Assembly (NCBI RefSeq): GCF_017316025.1 | Contig: NZ_JAFLVT010000020.1 | Coordinates: 1-64,000 of the forward strand | DNA length: 64,000 bases | Reading direction: 5' to 3' | Source: Candidatus Enterococcus myersii | Lineage (GTDB): Bacteria > Bacillota > Bacilli > Lactobacillales > Enterococcaceae | In this document: one piece after another, positions 35,642 to 44,673 of the stretch | Numbering within the stretch: the stretch's first letter is position 1 | Layout: every line of letters starts with the position of its first letter | Translations under genes and position numbers: made by a program | Notes under the pieces: model-generated | Seen by the model: the letters and a program-made list of their open reading frames with translations, nothing else | Told to the model about the DNA's origin: nothing | Database searches by the model: none

Positions 35642-36355
35642 CTACTTTTCTTGTAAAAATTTGTAAACAACATGGTTGAAATATTCTGGGTGACGTTGTG
35701 CAGCTGTGTGACCAGCTCTTTTTATCAAAATTAACGTACTATTCGCTAAAAGAGCGGCAATTTTTTTGGTGTGACTAGTCTTAATGACATCTTGTGTGCC
35801 TGCGATTACTAAAGTAGGCGCGACAATTTGCTTTAAATCGGCTTCGGTTAGGGGTAAGTCATCTATCATTAAGCCGAGCATATTTTTTTGGCGATAAAAA
35901 TAGTGACTGAAAAGACCTAAAAAGGCAGAGGCAAAATAACCGAATTGGGTGGCGATTTTTGGTGGCCATTTTTCTCCGCTTAAGCGATAATTGCCGGAAT
36001 TTAAAATTAGCTTTTCTATTTTATCAGGAAAAATATGGGCAAAAACCATGGCGAGATTAGCACCGTCGCTGAAACCTAATATACTTGCTTTACTGAGCTT
36101 TAGTTGCTCCATGACTTCGGCTAAGTCACCAGCTAAAAGTCGAAAATTAAGTTCATTGGCTTTGTTATCAGAACGGCCGTGACCGCGGGTGTCAAGTACG
36201 ATGCAGTCAAAATAAGCAGCAAAAAAAGGAATTTGCTCTTTGAAGTAGCGACCACTGCTGTTATTACCATGTAAAAAAATTAAAGGCTTCCCTGCACCGT
36301 AGCGCTCATAATAAAGCTTTGTTTGATCGTTTAAAAAAATATAGCCGTTTGTCAT
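35642..36355 (-). CDS. Alpha/beta hydrolase encoded in the mprF operon
   Basis: A 237-residue alpha/beta hydrolase. Oxyanion-hole segment LIFLHGNNSSG, nucleophile Ser in GFSDGAN (GxSxG elbow), acid in AGTQDVI and His in RAGHTAAQ form a complete triad. I chose the ATG at 36355 because GAGGGG lies 6 nt before it; a GTG at 36448 would add a hydrophobic N terminus but has no ribosome site. With this start no signal peptide is seen. The gene is the first of a two-gene unit with mprF. By context it could act on lipids or aminoacylated phosphatidylglycerol; that is inference. Confidence 0.85.
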   Translation of the reverse strand: MTNGYIFLNDQTKLYYERYGAGKPLIFLHGNNSSGRYFKEQIPFFAAYFDCIVLDTRGHGRSDNKANELNFRLLAGDLAEVMEQLKLSKASILGFSDGANLAMVFAHIFPDKIEKLILNSGNYRLSGEKWPPKIATQFGYFASAFLGLFSHYFYRQKNMLGLMIDDLPLTEADLKQIVAPTLVIAGTQDVIKTSHTKKIAALLANSTLILIKRAGHTAAQRHPEYFNHVVYKFLQEK

Positions 36356-36547
36356 GGACATCCCCTCAATTTCATTATAACGATTGTTTAACATTCTGAA
36401 CAATGATACGGGTAACAATGAACAAACAATACTGTAAGTTAGCGGCACGAAATCTTTTGTTTTTCTAAAATTATTCCAAAGAATCTAGTTAGACATAGTC
36501 ACAGGAATTTAGAAATAGTAGTATAGAAAAATACTCAGAAGATTTGG

Positions 36548-37177
36548 ATGGTTTATATGTTTAAAAAGATTAGCAAGTTCTTATTGAAAATTATCGTTTT
36601 GATCGTTTTAATCGGTGTCATGGTGACAGGATATCGCAATTATCAAATACTAAAACGGGTGCATCAATATGATGCTATCGTGGCACAAACAGTAAAAAAA
36701 TATCAAATTCAAGATCAAAAACAATTGGCACAAGCAATTATTTTTACAGAGTCAAAAGGTCGGGGCTCTGATATTATGCAAAGCTCTGAAAGCAGTTATG
36801 GCCAGCAGAATAAAATTGCCACTTCTGATGAAAGCATTGACGCAGGAGTAAATTTTCTGGCACAAGCTATTAAAAAGGCAAAAGATGCCGATTGTGACAT
36901 TTGGACGGCGGTTCAGGCTTATAACTTTGGCCTCGACTATGTTGATTACGTTGCAAAAAATGGTGGTAAAAATACATTAAAGTTGGCGGAAAGCTATTCT
37001 AAAAATGTTTTGTCACCAATTTTAGGGAATGAAGAGCAAACAAAATATCGCTATTGGGGACTGCAGTCTATTTTTTACAATGGAGGATTTTTATATCACA
37101 ATGGCGGCAATTTATTTTATGCTGACGTGGTAAAGATGAATGAAAAGAAAATCAATTGGACAAACTTTCTATTTTAA
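36548..37177 (+). CDS. Membrane-anchored lysozyme-like protein
   Basis: A 209-residue protein with an N-terminal membrane helix (about 10-30) and an extracytoplasmic lysozyme-like domain (PF13702 type). The probable catalytic Glu lies in IIFTESKGRG (about residue 70), followed by SSESSYG and VQAYNFGLDYVDYV blocks typical of this group. It likely cleaves peptidoglycan locally, for example for growth or secretion. ATG at 36548 or 36557 are both possible; neither has a strong ribosome site. Confidence 0.84.
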   Translation: MVYMFKKISKFLLKIIVLIVLIGVMVTGYRNYQILKRVHQYDAIVAQTVKKYQIQDQKQLAQAIIFTESKGRGSDIMQSSESSYGQQNKIATSDESIDAGVNFLAQAIKKAKDADCDIWTAVQAYNFGLDYVDYVAKNGGKNTLKLAESYSKNVLSPILGNEEQTKYRYWGLQSIFYNGGFLYHNGGNLFYADVVKMNEKKINWTNFLF

Positions 37178-37272
37178 CTTGCAAGCCAAGGCAAGTATGC
37201 TAAACTTTAAAAGGGAATTTTCATTAGCTATGTTGTTTAATTTGAATTTATGATGAGGAGTGTTTAGTTGTA

Positions 37273-38115
37273 ATGGAAAAATCAATGTCAAAAGAGGCGA
37301 AAACCAAAGATTGGCTATTGCGTTTTGTCAAAGGGGTGTTTATTGGCTCTGGCTTTATTTTACCTGGGGTTTCTGGCGGAGCGTTAGCAGCAATTTTTGG
37401 TATTTATGAACGGATTATTTCTTTTTTAGCTCATATTACCCGCAACTTTAAAGAAAATGTTTTGTTTTTTATCCCAGTTGGACTAGGCGGTGTTACGGGA
37501 GTATTCTTGTTATCTTTTGTCGTTAGTTTTTTACTGGGAACTTATGAAACAATTATTTTATGGTTTTTTGTAGGCTGTATCATTGGAACTGTACCGGCTT
37601 TATGGCAAGAAGCAGGAAAAAAAGGGCGGAGTACGCGAGAAATTATCATCTTAGCAGTCAGCTTTGTTTTGGGCTTTTTGTTCTTATGGAAAGGTTCTGG
37701 CTTATTCTCACATGTGGATCAAAACTTTTTCACCTGGGTTATTGCTGGTGGCTTAATTGGTCTGGGAATGATCGTGCCTGGGCTTAGTCCTTCTAACTTT
37801 TTAGTTTATATGGGAATGTATAAGGCTATGTCTGACGGCATTAAAGATTTGAATTTCAGTGTGATTATTCCAATTGGCATTGGTGGGATTGTGACCGTTT
37901 TAGGCTTATCAAAAGTAATGGATTATATTTTTAGTAAAGCGTATCCGCAATTATTCCATTTTATTTTAGGAATTGTTTTTGCTTCAACCGTGATGATTGT
38001 CCCAACAAATTACAGTGGTTTTAATCTCGGTAGTTATGCAGGCTGCTTTGTCTTGTGTGTGTTAGGTATATTATTAGGAGCTTGGATGAGTAAACTAGAA
38101 GATCAATACAAATAA
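37273..38115 (+). CDS. DUF368 family membrane protein (putative undecaprenyl-phosphate translocase)
   Basis: A 280-residue integral membrane protein with about eight helices. Two repeated motifs, FILPGVSGGALA near residue 31 and MIVPGLSPSNFL near residue 170, are the family hallmark. DUF368 proteins (PopT) have been linked to recycling of undecaprenyl phosphate, the lipid carrier of wall synthesis; that role is inferred here. AGGAG lies about 12 nt before the ATG, slightly far, so a start four codons later is possible. Confidence 0.85.
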   Translation: MEKSMSKEAKTKDWLLRFVKGVFIGSGFILPGVSGGALAAIFGIYERIISFLAHITRNFKENVLFFIPVGLGGVTGVFLLSFVVSFLLGTYETIILWFFVGCIIGTVPALWQEAGKKGRSTREIIILAVSFVLGFLFLWKGSGLFSHVDQNFFTWVIAGGLIGLGMIVPGLSPSNFLVYMGMYKAMSDGIKDLNFSVIIPIGIGGIVTVLGLSKVMDYIFSKAYPQLFHFILGIVFASTVMIVPTNYSGFNLGSYAGCFVLCVLGILLGAWMSKLEDQYK

Positions 38116-38214
38116 AAAGTATTTGAACATTCAAATATGAAAGATTAACAAATTATCTTTTTGCAACCACTATTTTTTTGCTTTTTTCAATTACGACACT
38201 TTGGGGCGTAACAC

Positions 38215-38303
38215 TTGAAAAACAATAAGAATATGTTAGAATATAGTTTGTATTATTGGGTCTTTTTTGAAGTCGCGCTGATTTTTAATTAGTGCGATTT
38301 TTT
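38215..38303 (+). promoter_or_regulatory. dnaG promoter and attenuator-like leader hairpin
   Basis: TTGAAA (38215-38220) and extended -10 TGTTAGAAT (38234-38242) are 16 bp apart. Downstream, TCGCGCT (38273-38279) pairs with AGTGCGA (38291-38297) and is followed at once by six T, 45 nt before the dnaG start. This is the shape of an intrinsic terminator inside the leader. Confidence 0.6.
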
Positions 38304-38348
38304 ACCGATAACAATTATTTAATAATTTGCAGGCTGGAGGTGAGTGAA

Positions 38349-40220
38349 GTGGCAAGAATACCTCAGAATGTAATTGATGAGATTCGTGAAAAAAGCAATA
38401 TCGTCGAAGTCATCGGCCAATACGTTCAGCTTAAAAAAGCCGGCAAAAACTATGTAGGCTTATGTCCTTTTCACGAAGAAAAAACACCTTCTTTTTCTGT
38501 TGCTGAAGATAAGCAGATTTTCCATTGTTTTGGTTGTGGTCGTGGCGGCAATGTTTTTGGTTTTGTGGAAGAATTGGAAGGGTTAACTTTTCCAGAAGCA
38601 GTGGCTAAGGTGGCTGAGATTGAACAAATTCCTTTTGCCCCTGAGTACAAAATTGATACGCAAGCACACACGCTAAACTCGCCGCAGCAAGGGCTAATTA
38701 AGCTCCACGAAAAAGCAAAAGAAGTATATCATCATATGTTGGTAAACACTGCTGCTGGACAAGCTGCGCTAGATTATTTGTTAAACCGCGGCTTAACAGA
38801 AGAGCTGATTGCAGAATTTGAGATTGGCTTTGCTCCAAATGAAAGACAGTTTTTACGGCAAGTTTTTGCAAACGAGAAAGTTGAGACTGCACTTCTAGCA
38901 CAGACAGGACTTTTTGTTGAGCGGGAAAATGGAGAATTGGCTGATCGTTTTTACCAGCGGATTATGTTCCCAATCCATGATGCAAAGGGAAAGACAATTG
39001 GTTTTTCCGGCAGAATTTTAACAACAGAAGAATTCAAAGGAGAAAATCAACCGAAATATTTGAACTCGCCGGAAACTGAATTATTCAACAAACGGCAAGT
39101 ACTCTTTAACTTTGATAAAGCCAGACCAACTATTCGTAAAGAAAATACGGTGTTTTTATTTGAAGGATTTATGGATGTTATCGCGGCATGGCAGTCTGGT
39201 GTGAAAAACGGAATTGCCAGCATGGGAACGAGTTTAACTAGTCAGCAAATCACTGCAATTGAACGCGTTGCTGGTGAAATTGTCATTAGCTATGATGGAG
39301 ATAAAGCAGGATTAGCTGCTACTGATCGTGCGATTGGCTTATTGGCTGAACACAGTAATTTGGATTTGGCAATTTTACAATTACCAGAAAAACTCGATCC
39401 AGATGAATATGTAAGAAAATATGGTAGTGCGGCGTTTTATGATTTGGCGTATCACGGGCGTGAGACGGTTTTTGGTTTTAAAATGGCCTACTTGCGCCAA
39501 AATCGTAATTTAGGTAATGAAAAGGAACAATTGGATTATGTTACGGAGCTGTTGCAAGAATTGGCAAAAGTCGATTCTTTGTTAGCACAAGATCGTTATT
39601 TAACCCAAATTGCAACGGAGTTTCATTTAAGTCGTGAAACATTGCAACAACAACTAAGTGAATTTAAACAAGTGCGTCGGCAAGCAGAAAAAAAGCCAAC
39701 CCAACCAAAGGCTGACTATGAACAAGCAAGTCCAAGTCATGATGTGAGTGGCGACTCATCAAGCACTGTATTGCCTCAGACACCAAAACGGGCGTTAACA
39801 CAGGTGGAACGTGGTGAGCAGTTGGTTTTATATCGACTTTTCAACGACAGTTCATTACTGGCACGCCTACAGCAAGCGCAATTAGTTTTTATTCACGACG
39901 AGTACCAAACAATTTATTTTATGTATGAAAACTTTATTGAGAGTTTTGGTAGTTTTTCGCTACCGGATTTTCTCGATTATTTGACGGAGACGTCAATAAA
40001 AAATAAAGTGATTGAAATTGCTTATCTCACTGTGCCACAAGATTCTTCAGAAGAAGAAATAAAAAGCATTTTGCGTTTATTCCAAAAGGCGCGCATTGCT
40101 GAAAAAATTAATCAAAAGAAATTTCTGCAGCAAGAAGCAAGTCAATTGGGCAATATGCAACAGGCATTGGAGTTGGCAGTTGAAATAATAGATTTAACAA
40201 AAAAATTGCAGCAAGCTTAA
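38349..40220 (+). CDS. dnaG: DNA primase
   Basis: Makes RNA primers at the replication fork. The GTG at 38349 (623 residues) is used because CTGGAGGTGAG lies upstream and the protein then starts with the standard ARIPQNVIDEIREKSNIVEV. The CHC2 zinc finger is Cys39, His42, Cys60 and Cys63. The TOPRIM core shows LFEGFMDVIAAW and ISYDGDKAG. The C-terminal helicase-binding domain follows a Pro/Ser/Thr-rich linker near 480-510. rpoD begins 24 nt later, as in the macromolecular synthesis operon. Confidence 0.96.
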   Translation: MARIPQNVIDEIREKSNIVEVIGQYVQLKKAGKNYVGLCPFHEEKTPSFSVAEDKQIFHCFGCGRGGNVFGFVEELEGLTFPEAVAKVAEIEQIPFAPEYKIDTQAHTLNSPQQGLIKLHEKAKEVYHHMLVNTAAGQAALDYLLNRGLTEELIAEFEIGFAPNERQFLRQVFANEKVETALLAQTGLFVERENGELADRFYQRIMFPIHDAKGKTIGFSGRILTTEEFKGENQPKYLNSPETELFNKRQVLFNFDKARPTIRKENTVFLFEGFMDVIAAWQSGVKNGIASMGTSLTSQQITAIERVAGEIVISYDGDKAGLAATDRAIGLLAEHSNLDLAILQLPEKLDPDEYVRKYGSAAFYDLAYHGRETVFGFKMAYLRQNRNLGNEKEQLDYVTELLQELAKVDSLLAQDRYLTQIATEFHLSRETLQQQLSEFKQVRRQAEKKPTQPKADYEQASPSHDVSGDSSSTVLPQTPKRALTQVERGEQLVLYRLFNDSSLLARLQQAQLVFIHDEYQTIYFMYENFIESFGSFSLPDFLDYLTETSIKNKVIEIAYLTVPQDSSEEEIKSILRLFQKARIAEKINQKKFLQQEASQLGNMQQALELAVEIIDLTKKLQQA

Positions 40221-40244
40221 CTACACAAAGGGGGCCTTCTTTTC

Positions 40245-41351
40245 ATGGCAAAAGAACAAAACACAGAATATGATAAAGCGGTAAATGCTTTTATCAAAGA
40301 AAATAAACCCAATGGCCAAGTCGTATACGACGAGTTGTCCAATAAATTGGCCACACCTTTTTCATTAGATGCTGATGCAATGGACAAATTAATCCAAAAA
40401 GTCGAAGATGCTGGTATCAGTGTTGTTGATGAAAATGGTGAACCGTCTGTTCACAGCTTAAAGAGCAATGAAAAAAAAGCAGAAGCAGCTAAACAAGAAG
40501 ATTTATCTGCCCCGACAGGCGTTAAAATCAACGATCCTGTGCGGATGTATCTAAAAGAAATTGGCCGGGTTCCGCTTTTAACAGCTGAAGAAGAAGTTGA
40601 ACTAGCTTTAAAAATTGAAGAAGGCGATCAAGAAGCAAAACAACGCTTGGCAGAGGCTAATTTGCGTTTAGTTGTTTCGATTGCAAAACGATATGTTGGG
40701 CGCGGAATGCAATTTTTGGATTTAATTCAAGAAGGCAATATGGGCTTGATGAAAGCCGTTGAAAAATTTGATTATCGTAAAGGCTTCAAATTTTCAACAT
40801 ATGCGACGTGGTGGATTCGCCAAGCAATTACACGGGCTATCGCTGACCAAGCCCGGACGATTCGTATTCCTGTGCACATGGTTGAAACTATCAATAAATT
40901 AATTCGAATTCAGCGACAATTGCTACAAGATTTAGGTCGGGAACCAACGCCTGAAGAAATCGGAGCTGAAATGGATTTGCCAACTGAAAAAGTTCGCGAA
41001 ATTTTAAAAATTGCACAAGAACCTGTTTCATTGGAAACGCCAATTGGTGAAGAAGATGATTCACATTTGGGTGATTTTATTGAAGACCAAGAAGCAACAA
41101 GTCCTGCTGAACATGCAGCTTATGAATTATTAAAAGAACAACTTGAAGATGTTTTGGATACTTTAACAGACCGAGAAGAAAATGTCTTACGTCTCCGGTT
41201 TGGTCTTGATGATGGACGTACTAGAACCCTTGAGGAAGTCGGAAAAGTCTTTGGTGTTACCAGAGAACGGATTCGCCAAATCGAGGCAAAAGCACTACGA
41301 AAATTGCGCCATCCATCTCGTTCTAAACAATTAAAAGATTTCTTAGAATAA
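40245..41351 (+). CDS. rpoD: Primary sigma factor RpoD (SigA)
   Basis: Housekeeping sigma factor. The 368-residue length is normal for Firmicutes, which have a short region 1.1. Region 1.2 is [15 protein letters not shown], region 2 contains [21 protein letters not shown] (the -10 recognition part), and region 4 ends with [21 protein letters not shown] for -35 recognition. RBS AAAGGGGG. Followed by a strong terminator. Confidence 0.98.
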   Translation: MAKEQNTEYDKAVNAFIKENKPNGQVVYDELSNKLATPFSLDADAMDKLIQKVEDAGISVVDENGEPSVHSLKSNEKKAEAAKQEDLSAPTGVKINDPVRMYLKEIGRVPLLTAEEEVELALKIEEGDQEAKQRLAEANLRLVVSIAKRYVGRGMQFLDLIQEGNMGLMKAVEKFDYRKGFKFSTYATWWIRQAITRAIADQARTIRIPVHMVETINKLIRIQRQLLQDLGREPTPEEIGAEMDLPTEKVREILKIAQEPVSLETPIGEEDDSHLGDFIEDQEATSPAEHAAYELLKEQLEDVLDTLTDREENVLRLRFGLDDGRTRTLEEVGKVFGVTRERIRQIEAKALRKLRHPSRSKQLKDFLE

Positions 41352-41392
41352 AAAAACTGTTGCGCTATAAAAATGGCGCAACAGTTTTTTTA
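41351..41392 (+). terminator. rpoD terminator
   Basis: AAAAAACTGTTGCGC (41351-41365) pairs perfectly with GCGCAACAGTTTTTT (41376-41390). Confidence 0.94.
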
Positions 41393-41555
41393 TACGGCTA
41401 ATTTTTAGTAAACGTTTTGCACCCGTAATTTTCTTAATAAAATCCTAACTTCCTATCCTAAGCCGAAACGTTTATAATAGACTAGATAGTCTGGCAGTTT
41501 TTTAGCTGGCTAATGTGAAATCAAAGTTTTATGCAGAAAGGAAGCAAGAAAAACA

Positions 41556-43520
41556 GTGATTAACAAATGTCCCCACTGTGGGTTTGAACCTCTTGAGGGT
41601 AAAATGGTTTGTCCGCGTTGTGGTGAAGAAATAAAAGAAAATATTGCCGGGAAACTTGCAACGATTAAAGAAAACAATCGCGAAAATAATGATTCCGTTA
41701 AATGGTCGGATTTTAAAGATGTTTCAATTGGTTCAGTGATGGAAGAGTCTTTAAATGAAGCGACAAAAGAAGATGATTTGGCTGATGTGAATCCAATTTT
41801 AGCTGATTATATTAAAAAGCATAAAGATGACTATGAAGAAGACGAGTCGACACCAGCAGTTAAACAAATCAAAGCTGAAGATAAGGACGAGAAAATTATA
41901 GCGGGCAACGAAGAGGCTAAAGAAGAGTTATCTAACTTTCAGTCAAAGAATGAAGAAATTGACGAAAGTAAAAAGGATTCCAGAACGTACGAAAAAGACA
42001 CTGCCGCCAGTGAAGAGCTAAATGAGGAACAAAGTGAAGCACCAAGTGAAGCGCTAAACGAAGAGCCAAGTGAAAAATCGCAAAAAGAAGCAAAAACAAT
42101 AAGTGAAACGACGGTGTCAAAAGCGGCTTCAGTCACAAAGAAGACAACTACAGCTACAGATGAAATAAAAGTTGCCACAAGCAAAGGCGAAGAAACTGAA
42201 GCTGACCATATGCTGCCAAAATCAACTTTACCAACAAAAGAGCAAACAGATGTAGACCAGGATAAAAAAGAAGACGCCGTTTTACCATCTGAAGCAAGCA
42301 AAATACCTAAGGAAACTGAAAAAAATGAAATTGATCCTGCGGCACTTAATGATAATAACAAGCCAACAACGTCTAAAGCACCGAAAAAGAAATGGCCATA
42401 TGTTCTTTTAGCCGCAGTACTTGTCTTAGGTGGAGGAGTTGGCTATTATGGTTATGATCAAAGTGTAAAAGCTACGGCGCAAAAAGAGCAACAACAAATT
42501 GAAAAACAAGAAACAGTTATCCAAAACCAACTGGCTGACTTTTATACTGATAAGCAGCAACAATTTGTTAAAGCGGATAAAACAAGTGATGAACTAACGG
42601 ATTTAACCGCGCAAGTTAAAGAGTTAACACAAAAAGCTAGCAATACTGAAACGAAAGATCGCGCTCACCATTTAACCAATGAAATTGGCCGTATCAAAGA
42701 AAAAATTGCCACTGTTACACGTGTAAATAATCTGTTTGAAAGTCCGATTATAAGTGGTGACCAAGTGAAAAAAGATATCGCAATCAAAGGTGACGCAATA
42801 AATGTTGAAGTGTTAACTGCAGAAGATGAATTTGCAAAAACAATCAACGGCGTGATTAGTGAAGCCAAGTCTCAGTTTAATGATTTAACAAGCGCCCAAA
42901 AAGCCGTGACTGTTGTATATGCAGACAATAAGGTTAAAGATAAAGCGACGCGCACACAATATCAAGCTGCCCAAAAAGCAGTAGCAAAACTGGTCAACGG
43001 CAATCAAAAACAAACTTTAGTGGCTAATTTAAAAAAAGTTGATGCTGAATTAGGCAAGGAAGAAGCAGCTGCGGCTAAGAAAAAGCAAGAGCAAGCAGAA
43101 GCTGCTGCCAATGCCGCCAAAAAAGCGCAGAGTACTACTAGCAGTCAAAATTCACAAGCAGGTAGTTTACCGGCAGAAGCATCACCAAATATGCGCCCCA
43201 ATACAGACAATGCACCAATTATGGCCACAAATCCAAGTGCTGTAGCAGATAGTGCAAATCCTGCCTGGGTCTGGAATTCTGGTATCCAAGAAAAAGTTAT
43301 TCAAACCTGTATTGATCGGGGTTATATTGTTGCTGGTGGTTATTATTTAGAACCTGTTACGATTGAAAATGGCGAAGGGTATTATAACTTGTATGCTACT
43401 AATACGCAGTCTTCTTTACTAAAAGGAATTTCGGCAAAAGCTTTACCATATTACATTGTCACAATTAATTGTAAAACAGGTTATTTCCGTGGTAACGGCA
43501 ATGACCATACCATTCGATAG
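41556..43520 (+). CDS. mapZ: Cell-division site-positioning protein MapZ with N-terminal zinc ribbon
   Basis: MapZ marks mid-cell and guides FtsZ in streptococci and enterococci. The C-terminal 80 residues match the MapZ C-terminal domain as I remember it from pneumococcus: NPAWVWNSGIQEKVI, RGYIVAGGYYLEPVTI, GYYNLY and TINCKTGYFRGNG. The upstream cytoplasmic segment (SIGSVMEESLNE, DVNPILADYIKKHKDDYEEDE) also resembles pneumococcal MapZ. A zinc ribbon with two CxxC pairs (residues 5-22) opens the protein; it is absent from the pneumococcal protein. A long Glu/Ser/Lys-rich region (about 80-275), one membrane helix (about 279-300), helical repeats and an Ala/Gln/Ser linker follow. GTG start, AAAGGAAG upstream, TATAAT at 41473-41478. 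Confidence 0.87.
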   Translation: MINKCPHCGFEPLEGKMVCPRCGEEIKENIAGKLATIKENNRENNDSVKWSDFKDVSIGSVMEESLNEATKEDDLADVNPILADYIKKHKDDYEEDESTPAVKQIKAEDKDEKIIAGNEEAKEELSNFQSKNEEIDESKKDSRTYEKDTAASEELNEEQSEAPSEALNEEPSEKSQKEAKTISETTVSKAASVTKKTTTATDEIKVATSKGEETEADHMLPKSTLPTKEQTDVDQDKKEDAVLPSEASKIPKETEKNEIDPAALNDNNKPTTSKAPKKKWPYVLLAAVLVLGGGVGYYGYDQSVKATAQKEQQQIEKQETVIQNQLADFYTDKQQQFVKADKTSDELTDLTAQVKELTQKASNTETKDRAHHLTNEIGRIKEKIATVTRVNNLFESPIISGDQVKKDIAIKGDAINVEVLTAEDEFAKTINGVISEAKSQFNDLTSAQKAVTVVYADNKVKDKATRTQYQAAQKAVAKLVNGNQKQTLVANLKKVDAELGKEEAAAAKKKQEQAEAAANAAKKAQSTTSSQNSQAGSLPAEASPNMRPNTDNAPIMATNPSAVADSANPAWVWNSGIQEKVIQTCIDRGYIVAGGYYLEPVTIENGEGYYNLYATNTQSSLLKGISAKALPYYIVTINCKTGYFRGNGNDHTIR

Positions 43521-43616
43521 TAAAAAAACGAATATTATTTATTTTCTGATAATTGCTTGTCTTGCCCTCTTTTTTTCGTTATGATTAAAAGCAAACGAAA
43601 AGAAGGGGGCATTTTT

Positions 43617-44324
43617 GTGGAAGAAGTACAGCGTTATGAAAGCTTTTCAGATGGTGTGAAAGCTTGTGTGCCCACAATGTTAGGCTATATTGGAATTGGT
43701 TTTGCTGCAGGTGTTGTGGAAAAAGGTGTGGGACTTTCCCTTTTAGAAATTTTATTGTTATCGTTATTTGTTTATGCAGGTAGCGGTCAATTTATTATTT
43801 GTGGTTTATTAGCAATTCAAGCGCCGATTTCGACTATTATTTTAACGGTCTTTTTAGTTAATTCGCGGCATTTTTTGATGAGTTTATCAGTAACTAGCTA
43901 TTTTAAACCCTACTCAATTTTAAATAATATCGGCATTGGTACACTTTTAACTGACGAATCTTATGGTGTTTTAACAACAGCGCTGCAAGAAAAACGACCG
44001 TTGACTGCAAAATGGATGCACGGACTAAATGTTGCTGCCTATTTGACTTGGACTTTAGCCAATGTGTGCGGAGGCCTTTTAGGTCAATTTATTCCTGATC
44101 CAAATCGATTTGGCTTGGATTTTGCATTAACCGCGATGTTTTTAGGCTTATGTTTATTTCAAATTGAGTTACCATTAAAAAAAAGAACGAAACAAACACT
44201 ACAAGTGCTTGCTAGTGTCGTTATCGCCTTAGTTTTATTTATGCGGTTTACTTCGGCTGAAATTGCAGTAATTGCGGCAACTTTGATTGGTTGTTTAGTA
44301 GGGACGGTGACTCATGATGCTTAA
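43617..44324 (+). CDS. azlC: AzlC family branched-chain amino acid exporter subunit
   Basis: Large subunit of the AzlCD exporter for branched-chain amino acids. The GTG at 43617 (235 residues) follows AGAAGGGGG and removes an implausible 20-residue extension. Family markers: GVKACVPTMLGYIGIGFAAG, VYAGSGQFI, VFLVNSRHFLMSLS and DESYGVL. About six to eight membrane helices. The start of azlD overlaps its last codons. Confidence 0.92.
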   Translation: MEEVQRYESFSDGVKACVPTMLGYIGIGFAAGVVEKGVGLSLLEILLLSLFVYAGSGQFIICGLLAIQAPISTIILTVFLVNSRHFLMSLSVTSYFKPYSILNNIGIGTLLTDESYGVLTTALQEKRPLTAKWMHGLNVAAYLTWTLANVCGGLLGQFIPDPNRFGLDFALTAMFLGLCLFQIELPLKKRTKQTLQVLASVVIALVLFMRFTSAEIAVIAATLIGCLVGTVTHDA

Positions 44325-44640
44325 TTTGAATATCTTGATTTTAATTTTAGGCTGTAGTATCGTCACTTGGATTCCACGAATTCTACCTTTTGCCTTTGCG
44401 CAAAAATTGAAATTTCCTCCTAGAGCGGAAATATTTTTATCGTATTTACCCCTTTGCATTTTATTTGCCCTTTTAATACAGAGTTTGCTGAACTTTAGAT
44501 CAGGAAATTGGCCTACTATTAAAGGACCAGAAGTACTTGCCAGCATCCCTGCTTTAATGGTAGGTTACTATACGAAGGACTTAATGAAAATTGTGATTGT
44601 CGGCATTGTAGCGATTGCTTTAATCCGACTAGTCATCTAG
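44314..44640 (+). CDS. azlD: AzlD family branched-chain amino acid exporter subunit
   Basis: Small membrane subunit (108 residues, four helices) that works with AzlC. ILGCSIVTWIPRILPF and the LPLCILFALLIQ block are typical, as is the overlap of 11 nt with azlC. Two adjacent ATG codons at 44314 and 44317 are both possible starts. Confidence 0.9.
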   Translation: MMLNLNILILILGCSIVTWIPRILPFAFAQKLKFPPRAEIFLSYLPLCILFALLIQSLLNFRSGNWPTIKGPEVLASIPALMVGYYTKDLMKIVIVGIVAIALIRLVI

Positions 44641-44673
44641 TTAGGCGCATGTGCGCAACAAGGAGAAAAAATT

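Noticed and set aside
41939-42361. 140-codon antisense frame within mapZ
   Set aside because: Reverse reading of a Glu/Lys/Ser-rich coding stretch gives Phe/Ser/Leu repeats; no start signals.
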